DNA of 64,000 nt from Mycteria americana (lineage: Eukaryota; Chordata; Aves; Ciconiiformes; Ciconiidae), in the NCBI RefSeq assembly GCF_035582795.1, contig NC_134370.1, positions 37,187,501-37,251,500 of the forward strand, in the 5' to 3' direction. Both the position numbers and the translations under genes were made by a program. The notes under the pieces are model-generated. The model had not been told where the DNA came from. It saw only the letters and a program-made list of their open reading frames with translations, and searched no databases. Within the stretch, counting starts at the first letter, position 1. Each line of letters begins with the position of its first letter. This document shows positions 28,294-37,588 of this stretch, piece by piece.

Positions 28294-28659
28294 ATAGTTC
28301 CATTCACAGCTTCATGTACTTTCACTAAGTGGAAAATTCCTTTCATTCCTCTTCAATCTTACCTTTTGAATCAAGAATCTAACAAGAGATCCTAGAAACA
28401 GCTCTGTGAAGAACTCCTCTTGATGCAGCTTGACTCCAGAGGCACAGACAGTGAGACAGCAAATGGTTGCCTGTCATTCCTAGTCCATGAGAAACAAAAT
28501 AGGAGGGGAAGAGAGTCAAAATGGAGAGGGCAGTACCCATTTGGGACCTCCTCCTACACTGTTAGTTCCTGACTTCACTGACAACTTGATACTGAAAATA
28601 CCACTTAAAGAAACCCCAAGCTCATTCCTAGTCTTGCAAACATAGTTTGGCACTGAGCT

Positions 28660-28735
28660 TTTAGACCCTAAATCAGACACCATTGAAGTCAATGGCAAAG
28701 CCCCCTTAGAAATCAGTGAGGTTTAGGTTGAACAT
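28660..28735. repeat. Old amniote dispersed repeat fragment
   Basis: AATCAGACACCATTGAAGTCAATGGCAAAGCCCCCTTAGAAATCAGTGAGG carries the 'attgaagtcaatggcaaa-ctcccattgacttcagtg' signature of an ancient sauropsid repeat. Same general family as the fragment at 19078, but short and diverged. Confidence 0.4.
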
Positions 28736-31079
28736 GAGAGGAGAAAGGGGAAGAAGGAAAGCAAAGGCCATTATTGTAAAATCCAGATCAAATATAGTTG
28801 CAATGTACATATCACAAAAGTTCATATAAACCATACTGTACATGACAATCTTCTTCATTTACCTTCACAAAATACTTAAAACATAATTCCAGGTCAATAA
28901 TCCCACATTCATAAGATTTTCCACCAAGGCAGCCATTTAAGAAACGGACGTGAGTGAAGTTTTGCTAGTTTGCTATTATAGCAAATTTGAGTACCCTGAA
29001 GTGTCATATGCAATAGCGCTCACGTAAACAAACTCTGGAAACTCCAAAAAGGCAGAGGTTGCTCAATACTTATATCAATTCTGCTAAAGACTCTCTGTTC
29101 TGCCACTTAAGATCTTAATGGTCTTAAACCATTCAGTCTGAAAATTTGTGTGAGGTCCATGTGTCAGGCTGAATTTTCTTTTTAGAAAATTTCAACCACA
29201 GCAGTTTGGCTATTTTGTTTTAGAGGCAAAAAGGGCACAGACAGCCTGAAGGTTGAAGTAACTTGACACCAGCTAACAGCATTGGAGAGGCTCAACTAGA
29301 AGCAAAAAAAACCCCCAAACCTATACCTGAATAATGAGTACATATTGTGACTACTCACAGGCGAGGAAAAAAAACGAGACCTGGACAGACATAAGAGATA
29401 GTACTGAAACAGTTGGAGGGAATGGGGGGGAATCAGTTGCATTTCGGCCCTGTCGTGCAATGGCCAACCGATTTCAGTAGCATCATATGCACTTAAAGCT
29501 GCATAGAAGGAAAAGATTTCAAAGTCAAATAAAAGGTGCATAGAGAACATCTTACAGAAGATTTTATTCCCCTGCAAAAGCATCAAATATTATTCATAGA
29601 AACTAAGCAGGCTTTCCTAGATGATATAATAATTTATTATGGTGAGATGTACCTGGTATTGCCATGTTAAACTCACAATTTTATGCATAATTCATTCCTC
29701 TCAGAATTTTTTCAAGGTTCAACCTTGAAAGATAATCCTTTCTTTGCTCAATGAAAGGATTGCTTCAACTCATGGAGTTCAACTCAAGGATTGCTCTTTG
29801 CTTCAACTCATTAATTTAGAAGGCGTGAACAACGATAGTCAGAGAAGAAAGCTGCTGGACTAAGACAGACTTAATTTTCTGAGCACTATATTAAAAACTA
29901 TGTGATGCTATCCAAGTCTAAATCTTACCAACTGCAGTTAGTATTTCCCAGCGTTTCTTAGCTCTCTTATTTACTTCATGAATGTTATTTGAAGTTAAGA
30001 ACAAACAAAAATGCAATTCACTTAACTTCAAGATTCAATATAGACAAGTGGAGTTCTGTAGATGATCCCTATTACACTTTTTTTAATCATTAGATCTTTG
30101 TTAACTACATCAGTGCTTCATTTATGAAGCAAATTACTACAGTGGTGAACAGAGATCCTTCTCATTTGAATAGGTACACTAAGGAGAGGTGTGGAAAATG
30201 CTATTTCAAGTTCTTTGTCCTGTCATCTGCGTTATCAAATGAGGAATAGGATTCAGGTGCTTAAGCTAAGCAGCTAGTGTCATTTTAGATAGGGTAGGGA
30301 AGGTATCTATCATACAAGCCTCTAGGGTACCGCAGGTCTCCCGTAGACTTCAACCATATATGCCAGGGCTGGATATGCGGATGCTTTGTGAGGCCAAAAG
30401 CGTCTAAAATGGCTCTAGACACCTATACTCAGGCACCTGAATCATTCCCAAGTTGTCTTTATCTTAACAAATCCTCCTATTAATTTGTTGCTATAAAGCT
30501 TTTCCACTCAAACTTGGGTGTGATAGGTCACCTGTGAAACACTTAAAGTGGTAGGCACATGTCATTACAAGTAAGCATTGCAAATTTTGAAGTTATGCAG
30601 TACCTACTGCAAATGCCACTGCAGCACCAATTCTTAAGCACCATTAAAATATTGCACACAAAATATCTAAAAATATGTTAATGGTATAGATTACTGTAAA
30701 CTACTATATACTATACTTTTCCACCTTGGCTGTCTTCCAGATTTCCTTAACAGTCTTCTTGTAGCCTTGTCCAAGCCTCTTTAACATTTGCTCTCTATTA
30801 ACTAGCCGTAACTCCTTGTCTCATAACTTTACATCTTGCTAAATTTAATACTCTGACTTTTATACCTAGCCCATCTTTCACTAACTTCACTGAGCAGTTT
30901 TAATCTGTTGTTGTGCAATGTTTTCCTGGTCAATCCAATCCGATGGCATCCACACAGAAAAATGAGTTCTCACCACAGAAATACCAGTCATTTTGCTGTG
31001 AAAACTACATTAAAGTAATCACAAAATAAAACTTGTCGGAGTTTTTCCTCAATTCCCTTGTTCTACGTCTACAGTTATT

Positions 31080-31098
31080 AAAAAAAAAAAAAAAAAAA
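31080..31098. repeat. A19 homopolymer
   Basis: Nineteen consecutive A about 180 bp upstream of the provirus. It may be the tail of an unrecognisable plus-strand retroposon. Confidence 0.8.
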
Positions 31099-31276
31099 GG
31101 TGTATTTTTAGATAGATGAAGTTATTCCTTTGTTCAAAAATTTCTGTCCTTTTCTGTTACATTTAATAAACTTACCAAATAGGTGATCACTCATTCAGGT
31201 ACTTACAGAATTTGGTAGCTTCTTATAGGCCAGCAGTTTGACAATTCCTCTGACAAATTACAAGAACTCGATATGC

Positions 31277-31281
31277 TGGAG
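31277..31281 (+). repeat. Target-site duplication, left copy (TGGAG)
   Basis: TGGAG directly precedes the 5' LTR and reappears at 38163-38167 directly after the 3' LTR. A 5-bp duplication fits ERV-L and several other retroviral integrases. It shows that both ends of the provirus are original. Confidence 0.9.
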
Positions 31282-31708
31282 TGTCCTGGTTTCGGCTGGG
31301 ATAGAGTTAATTTTCTTCCTAGTAGCTGGTAGAGTGCTGCGTTTTGGATTTTAGTATGAGAATAATATTGATAACACACTGATGTTTTGGTTGTTGCTAA
31401 GTAATGTTTACACTGGTCAAGGACTTTTCAGCTTCCCATGCTCTGCCAGGTGCACAAGAAGCTGGGAGGGGGCACAGCCAGGATAGTTGATCCAAACTGA
31501 CCAAAGGGCTATTCCATACCATGTGACATCATGCTCAGTAGAGAAACTGGCAGGAGTTGGCCAGGGGGTAGCGATCACTGCTCAGGGACTGGCTGGACGT
31601 TGTTTGGCAGGTGGTGAGCAGTTGTACCACTGTTTTTTTTTTCCCTTGGGTTTTGTTCCTCTCGTGCTCTCTTGTTGTTTTCCTTCTCATTACATTATTA
31701 TTATTATT

Positions 31709-31744
<36 letters not shown>

Positions 31745-31889
31745 ATTTCCAATTATGAAACTGTTCTTATCTCAACCCATGAGTTTTCTCACTTTTGCTC
31801 TTCCGATTCTCTCCCCCATCCCAGCGAGGGGGGAGGGTGAGTGAGCGGCTGTGTGGTGCTTAATTGCCAACTGGGGCTAAACCACAGCA
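31282..31889 (+). mobile_element. 5' LTR of the provirus
   Basis: It starts TGTCCTGGTTTCGGCTGGG and ends AACCACAGCA. It is the counterpart of 37589-38162. It contains a TTA/TTG microsatellite (31696-31746) that is longer than in the 3' LTR, and a G-rich GAGGGGGGAGGG tract near its end. The ATTAAA visible in the 3' LTR (possible polyadenylation signal) reads ATGAAA here. Open frames of 77-117 codons in the LTR are low-complexity artefacts. Confidence 0.95.
31696..31746 (+). repeat. (TTA)n(TTG)n microsatellite in the 5' LTR
   Basis: A few TTA units are followed by about 13 TTG units. The 3' LTR and the LTR fragment at 59.3 kb carry only the TTA part, so the TTG expansion arose after insertion or in this copy's lineage. 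Confidence 0.95.
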
Positions 31890-31897
31890 GTCCTTTT

Positions 31898-31920
31898 TGG
31901 TGCCCAACGTGGGGCTCGAA
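31898..31920 (+). promoter_or_regulatory. Primer binding site, tRNA-Lys(CUU)-like
   Basis: TGGTGCCCAACGTGGGGCTCGAA, 8 nt after the LTR, matches the complement of the 3' end of tRNA-Lys(CUU) (the Lys1,2 type) except for one T where C is expected. This is where minus-strand DNA synthesis would have been primed. The match extends past 18 nt, which supports the assignment. Confidence 0.85.
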
Positions 31921-32036
31921 GGGTTTGAGATAACAACAGATTAACCAGAGCGTATTAAGAAATTTAGATCTGTTAGTAGTTGCGGGCCACAATATTGATT
32001 CATCTGTTCTCAATATTGGTTTGCCTGATCTGCACC

Positions 32037-32498
32037 ATGCTCAATTTTTTGCTATACATGTTAAAGATCGGTGTTGGTTTTTGTAGTTTGCTGTGCTCTG
32101 CTATGATTGGTGATGTTTTGCCTGTGAGATTTGTTATTAAAACAGTGACCTTGGGCTTATTTTGGTATCTAAGTGCCATACTGAAACCATTAACATATGT
32201 CGGGTACCACCTTATGGAGACAATTAGCAATTATACCTCTTCTTCCAAGAGGTTTTTTATGGAGGAAATGCAGAATGGCACGTTCGTTACTTTCTTCTAC
32301 AATGTTTCCTCCTTTGTTACAATAACTTTTCAGTATCTTGAACATCCTTGGGTAGTTAAGATACATCCATTGTTATTGCTTGGGAATACTGTTTGTCTAA
32401 GATTAGTAAGCAATTTAAGAATGTCATCCAGAGATCTGCCCCAAGGCTGGATAGTTATGATTGGCAGGGTGTGTGGGATAGCATGGGCAAATGCCTAA
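32037..32498 (+). CDS. Hydrophobic open frame in the proviral leader, function unknown
   Basis: An uninterrupted frame starts at ATG 32037 in a good context (GCACCATGC) and encodes 153 residues; the frame is open further upstream to about 31980 without an ATG. The product is strongly hydrophobic: an N-terminal segment beginning MLNFLLYMLK, a second around TLGLFWYLSAIL, a third around FVTFFYNVSSFVTI and a fourth around HPLLLLGNT. Three N-glycosylation sequons occur (NYT, NGT, NVS). It precedes gag and overlaps its 5' end by about 100 nt in another frame. It is intact although gag and most of pol are broken. I do not recognise a family. It could be a membrane accessory protein, an N-terminal extension of gag joined by frameshift, or chance. 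Confidence 0.45.
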   Translation: MLNFLLYMLKIGVGFCSLLCSAMIGDVLPVRFVIKTVTLGLFWYLSAILKPLTYVGYHLMETISNYTSSSKRFFMEEMQNGTFVTFFYNVSSFVTITFQYLEHPWVVKIHPLLLLGNTVCLRLVSNLRMSSRDLPQGWIVMIGRVCGIAWANA

Positions 32499-33964
32499 GT
32501 TATTGGGCACCTCCAGTGTTTTGGAACTTCACCCCTGAACAATTGCAGAATCCTGAAAAATTAGTAGAATATTTGGAAAAAGTATGTTGTCACCCTGACA
32601 ATTCTAAGGAGATACAAATCACTGCAATGTGCTGGGGCCTGGCCCATGCCTACCGAGCCCTGTTCAACACTATTCAGAACCCTCAAGGATCTGGTGACAA
32701 AACGACAGGCACTGCGGCTGCTCCGGCCCACCCTGTGACAGGCACTGAGGCTACTCCAACACCCCCTGCAACAGGCACTGCGGCTATTCCAGCCCCCCCT
32801 GCGACAGGCACTGTGGTCACTCCAGCCCCCCTGCGCCAGATAACATGGTTCAACCAGGGAACCAACCCGTGTCAGTATCAGTCGCCCCTATACACAAGAA
32901 GAAATCCTGGAAGCGAAAGTCAGCTTGTTTAGAAAGGGAAGATGAAAGAGCAGGGCCATCACAAGGAGAGGAAGAGGAAGAACTTGTGGATGAGACAGAA
33001 ACTACCCAATCCCTATCCCTGAGTGAGCTGTGAGATATGCGAAAAGATTTCAGCCATTGTCCAGGTGAGCACATTGTCACCTGGCTGCTCCGATGCTGGG
33101 TTAGTGGGGCCAGTAGCCTGGAATTAGAGGGTAACGAAGCCAAGCAGCTGGGATCCCTTTCTAGGGAAGGGGGCACTGACAAAGCGATTGGAAAAGGGGC
33201 ACCAGCCCTCAGCCTCTGGAGGCGACTCCTGTCAGCTATGAAGGAAAGATATCCCTTTAAGGAAGATGTTGTATATCACCTCGGGAAATGGACCACCATG
33301 GAGAGAGGTATCCAGTACCTGAGGGAATTAGCCACATTGGAGGTGATTTATGATGACCTGGATGACGAGCGGTTACCCAAAGATCCAGATTAGGTCCAGT
33401 GCACACGACCCATGTGGCAGAAGTTGGTACGGAACACACCATCGTCGTGTGCCAACTCATTGGCAATACTGAACTGGAAAGACAGAGAGGGTCCAACAGT
33501 GGATGAAGCAGCTAGCCAGCTCCGGGAATACAAAGAAAGTATCTCTTCCTCCCTTGACTCAGCTGTGGAGAAACTGTCCCAGAAGGTCCAGCGACTCAAA
33601 GAAGATAGGTCCTACTTTCCACCTGTACAGACCAGTATCTCAGCTATTAGGAGTCAGCATTCCTCTGCTCAAGAGAGAGGGTATAGAGGGTACGCACCAC
33701 AGGGCACCCTATGGTTTTACCTTTTACCACAGAAGAAACATGGAGGAAATGGGATGGAAAACCTACCTCAGCCCTGAAGGCATGGGTACATGAGTTGCAA
33801 GGAAAAACAATCACACAAGGGGGTTCTTCCAGGAAAATTGCTGTTCCGGTTTCCAGTGGACAGTTCCCCAGACAGAGTAAAAGGGCTGATCTTACTCCTG
33901 ATTTTAATGAAGGAGCTCCTGACCTGTATATACAAGAAATGGGTAATGAATATTATGACCAGGA
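32360..33964 (+). pseudogene. gag, degenerate
   Basis: Gag-like structural polyprotein region in at least three frames. The first piece (open 32360-32932, no in-frame ATG; clear similarity from about 32393) has a charged helical N-terminus and then a Thr/Gly/Ala/Pro repeat. Loss of one C in a poly-C tract near 32832 shifts the frame. The second frame continues with a Lys-rich, then Glu-rich linker and a capsid-like region. It is interrupted by TGA at 33031-33033 and TAG at 33391-33393 and runs to 33777. The third frame carries the C-terminal part from about 33711 to TAG at 33966. I saw no CCHC zinc knuckle. Domain assignments rest on order and composition, not on alignment. Confidence 0.75.
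32705..32835 (+). repeat. 33-bp tandem repeat in gag, 4 units
   Basis: Units start at 32705, 32738, 32771 and 32804, each beginning ACAGGCACT and encoding an 11-residue TGT-x-x-x-P-x-x-P-x pattern. The last unit has one C fewer in its poly-C run than the preceding unit, which creates the gag frameshift. Confidence 0.9.
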
Positions 33965-34034
33965 CTAGGGGGGCCCTGCCTCCAGCCAGGTGGAAGAAAG
34001 GGTCAACCGGGTTTACTGGACTGTGTGGATATGA

Positions 34035-34534
34035 GGACCTGGCACATCAGACCCACAGGAGTATAAGGCTCTAGTAGACACTGGTGCACAGTGTACCTTA
34101 ATGCCATCAAGCTATAAAGGGGCAGAATCCATCTCTATTTCTGGAGTGACAGGGGGATCCCAACAGCTAACTGTATGGGAAGCCAAAGTGAGCCTAACCA
34201 GGAATGAATGGCAAAAGTACCCCATTGTGACTGGCCCAGAGGCTCCACACATCCTTGGCATAGACTACCTCAGGAGAGGGTATTTCGAGGACCCAAAAGG
34301 ACACCAGTGGCCTTTTGGTATAGCTGCCTTGGAGACGGAGAAATTAAACAGCTGTCTACCTTGCCTGGTCTCTCAGAGGGCCCTTCTGTTGTGGGGTTGC
34401 TGAGAGTCGAAGAACAACAGGTGCCAATCGCTACCACAACGGTGCACCAGAGGCAGTATCGTACCAACCAAGACTCCCTGGTTCCCATCCATAAGCTGAT
34501 TCATCAACTGGAGAGCCAAGGAGTGATCAAGTAA
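34035..34534 (+). pseudogene. Retroviral aspartic protease region, degenerate
   Basis: The catalytic motif reads ALVDTGAQCTLM, with the Asp codon at 34077. A flap-like glycine-rich stretch (ISGVTGGSQQ) and the family's downstream HILGIDYL motif follow. Retroviral proteases work as dimers, each subunit giving one DTG Asp. The frame is the same as the last gag piece, separated by TAG (33966) and TGA (about 34032). Around 34310-34330 the reading moves to another frame, which runs through the linker towards reverse transcriptase until TAA at 34532-34534. Nothing suggests an active enzyme. Confidence 0.85.
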
Positions 34535-35446
34535 GACTCATTCACCTTTTAACAGTCCTATATGGCCAGTGCAAAAGTCTAATGGAGAGTGGAGATTAAC
34601 AGTAGACTATGGTGGCCCGAATGAAGTCACGCCGCCGCTGAGTCCTGCCGTGCCGGACGTGCTGGAACTTCAATACAAACTGGAGTCAAAAGCAGCCAAA
34701 TGGTATGCCACAACTGATATCGCTAATGCGTTTTTCTCAATCCCTTTGGCAGCAGAGTGCAGGCCACAGTTTGCTTTCACTTGGAGGGGCGTTCAGTATA
34801 CTTGGAATTGACTGCCCCAGGGGTAGAAACACAGCCCTACCATTTGCCATGGACTGATCCACGTGGCACTGGAACAGGGTGAAGCTCCAGAAAATCTGCA
34901 ATACCTTGATGACATTATCATGTGGGGCAATACAGCAGAAGAAGTTTTTGAGAAAGGGAAGAAAATAGTCCAAATCCTCCTGAAAGCCAGTTTTGCCATA
35001 AAACAAAGTAAGGTCAAGGGACCTGCACAGGAGACCCAGTTTTTAGGAATAAAATGGCAAGATGGACATCGTCAGATCCCAATGGATGTGATCAACAAAA
35101 TAACAGCCATGTCTCCACCAACTAGCAAAAAGGAAACACAAGCTTTCTTAGGCGTTTGCATATTCCAAATTACATACATTACATACATTCCAAATTACAT
35201 GCATATTCCAAATTACAGTCTGATCGTAAGCCCTCTCTATCAAGTGACCTGGAAGAAGAATGATTTCACATGGGGCCATGAGCAATGACAAGCCTTGAAC
35301 AAATTAAACAGGAGATAGTTCATGCAGTAGCCCTTGGGCCAGTCCAGGCAGGGCAAGATGTAAAAACTGTGCTCTGCACTGCAGCCGGGGAGAATGGCCC
35401 TACCTGGAGCCTCTGGCAGAAAGCACCAGGGGACACTCAAGGTTGA
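34535..35446 (+). pseudogene. Reverse transcriptase region, degenerate
   Basis: Recognisable fingers/palm motifs in order: WRLTVDY near 34595, TTDIANAFFSIPL (first catalytic Asp) near 34718, LPQG at 34812-34823, and YLDDIIMWG with the catalytic Asp pair near 34910. The sequence is broken by TGA at 34809-34811 and TAG at 34824-34826, either side of LPQG, then TGA at 35286-35288 and a frame change close to 35290. A short in-place expansion at 35158-35218 repeats ATTCCAAATTACA three times after the FLG motif. The connection region continues in the frame used by RNase H, with one TGA at 35444-35446. Confidence 0.9.
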
Positions 35447-36679
35447 CCCCCAGAGTTTTGGAGTTGGGGATACAGAGGATCCAAGGCCCGCTATACTCCA
35501 ACTGAAAAAGAGATATTGGCAGCATATGAAGGGGTTCGAGCTCTTTCAGAAGTGGTTGGTACGGAAGCACAGCTCCTCCTGGCACCCCTGCTGCCAGTAC
35601 TGGTCTGGATGTTCAAAGGGAGGGTCCCCTCTACAGACCATGCAACTAATGCTATGTGGCGTAAGCAGGTCACACTGATCACACAACAGGCTCTGACAGG
35701 AAACCCCAGTTGCCCAGGAATCTTGGAAGTAATTTTGGACTGGCCAGAAGGCAAAGATTTCAGAATATCACCAGAGGAGGAGGTGACACGTGCTGAGGAG
35801 GCCCCACTGTACAATAAACTACCAGAAAATGAGAAGCAATATGCACTGTTCACTGATGGGTCCTGTCGTATTGTGGGAAAGCATCGGAGATGGAAAGCTG
35901 CTGTATGGAGTCCTATACGACAAGTTGTAGAAACTGCTGAAGGAGAAGGTGAATCGAGCCAATTTGCAGAAGTAAAGGCCATCCAGTTGGCTTTAGACAT
36001 TGCTGAACAAGAAAAGTGGCCAGTGCTCTATCTCTGTTCTGACTCGTGGGTGGTGGCAAATGTCCTGTGGGGGTGGTTACAGCAATGGAAGCAGAACAAT
36101 TGGCAGCACAGAGGTAAACCCATCTGGGCTGCAGCATTGTGGCAAGATATCGCTGCCCGGGTAGAGAACCTGGTTGTAAAAGTACGTCACGTAGATGCAT
36201 GTGTACCCAAGAGTCGGGCCACTGATGAACATCAAAACAACCAGCAGGTGGATCAGGCCACTAAGATTGAAGTGGCTCAAGTGGACCTGGACTGGCAATG
36301 TAAGGGTGAGTTAGTTATAGCTCAGTGGGCCCATGACACCTCAGGCCATCAAGGAAGAGATGCAACATATAGATGGGCTCGTGATCGAGGGGTGGACTTG
36401 ACCATGGACACTATTGCACAGGTTGTCCATGAATGTGAAACATGCACTGCAATTACACAAGCCAAGCAGTTAAAGCCTCTGTGGTATGGACAGCGATGGC
36501 TGAAATATAAATATGGGGAGGCCTGGCAGATCGATTATATCACGCTCCCACAAACCCGCCAAGGCAAGCGCTATGTGCTTACAATAGTGGAAGCAGCCAC
36601 CGGATGGCTGGAAACATATCCTGTACCCCATGCCATTGCCCGGAACACTATCCTGGGCCTTGAAAAGCAAGTCTTATGA
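35447..36679 (+). pseudogene. RNase H plus integrase N-terminal half, 410-codon open segment
   Basis: The longest open stretch of the provirus. After the RT connection (FWSWGYRGSKARYTPTEKE), the RNase H active-site positions are visible: FTDGS (Asp codon 35855), the Glu in FAEVKAIQLAL, SDSWVVAN, and the Asp in QQVDQATK. RNase H removes RNA from the hybrid during reverse transcription. The integrase N-terminal zinc site follows (HDTSGHQGR ... HECETC), then the first catalytic Asp of the integrase core in WQIDYITLP. It ends at a TGA TGA pair at 36677-36682. There is no ATG at the natural start, since this is an internal part of a former polyprotein. Intact length does not imply function. Confidence 0.9.
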
Positions 36680-37170
36680 TGACATGGCACCCCAGAGAGA
36701 ATTGAGTCAGACAACGGGACTCATTTTCGAAACAACCTCATAGACGCCTGGGCCAAAGAGCATGGCACTGAGTGGGTATATCACATCCCCTATCATGCAC
36801 CAGCCTTGGGAAAAATCAAATGATACAATGGACTGTTAAAGACTACACTGCGAACAATGGGTAGTGGGATACGCTGGGATACGCATTTAGCAAAGGCCAC
36901 CTGGTTAGTTAACACTAGAGGATCTGTCAATCACGCTGGCCCTGCCCAGTCAAAACTTTTACGCACTGTCAAAGGAGATAAAGTCCCTGGAGTGCACATA
37001 AAAAACATTCTGGGGAAGACAGTCTGAGTTGCTCCTGCCTCAGGCAAAGGCAAGCCCATTCGTGGGGAGCCCATTTTGCTCAAGAACCTGGGTGCACTTG
37101 GTGGGTAACACAAAAGGATGGGGAAGTCTGCTGTGTACCTCAAGGGGATTTGATTTTGGGTAAGAATAGC
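36680..37170 (+). pseudogene. Integrase core and C-terminal part, degenerate
   Basis: This continues in the frame of the preceding segment after two adjacent TGA codons. The second catalytic Asp is visible in RIESDNGTHF. At the third catalytic position, 36 residues on, the codon is AAA (Lys) where integrases have Glu, and the next codon is TGA. Another TGA follows near 37025. The C-terminal part (PIRGEPILLKNLG) resembles the DNA-binding tail of integrase. With three stops and a substituted catalytic residue, the enzyme cannot be functional. Confidence 0.85.
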
Positions 37171-37588
37171 CAATGAACTGAATGCTATGATGTTAATTGC
37201 TATATAATACTATATGTCATCACTTTTATGGTTACTATACACCATATCAATGGTATTTCAGTAAGAATCACCCAGATTAATGAAAAATGAGCTTTGATGA
37301 AACCAAGTGAAGTGCAGCAGTGATGGAACCAGAACTGACTTCAGCATGCAACAATCCAACACCACACACCATCTCTCCTGCCCTGAAAGACTGTTATGAC
37401 AGATGGAGCCCAAAGTCATGGACTAAATGAACTCAACGGACATCTTAGAGGGATGTCCCATAGACCAAGGCAATGATATCTGTGTGTATATGTCAAAAGA
37501 CAGGAAAAGTGGTGGTGATTAATTGGAATGTATTAGAAAGGGTAGAACCTAGGCATGATGTAGGTGGTATAGAATAAAGGGTGGATAC
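37171..37588 (+). other. Post-pol region without env
   Basis: Only about 420 bp separate the pol remnant from the 3' LTR. No envelope-like frame or dUTPase motif is visible. The last bases, GAATAAAGGGTGGATAC, contain a short purine-rich run that may be the degenerate polypurine tract for plus-strand priming. Confidence 0.7.

Larger units (their letters stand above)
18406..31276 (-). other. CTNNA3: Probable CTNNA3 intron 1 (non-coding)
   Basis: This lies upstream of the start-codon exon, and no further coding exon was found in it. If transcription starts at the CpG-rich block near 39.1 kb, all of it is intron 1. It contains several fragments of very old amniote repeats and two small tandem repeats, listed separately. 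Many short open frames of 60-100 codons occur on both strands; none shows family motifs or splice-bounded structure. Confidence 0.55.

Noticed and set aside
30300-30440. Sequence with CAGGCACCTGAATC-type text resembling an old sauropsid repeat
   Set aside because: The similarity was too weak to call by eye.
31487-31844. 117- and 77-codon frames in the 5' LTR
   Set aside because: They consist largely of the microsatellite and LTR sequence. Not genes.
37171-37588. Search for env or dUTPase between pol and the 3' LTR
   Set aside because: Too short and without surface/transmembrane features; env appears absent.
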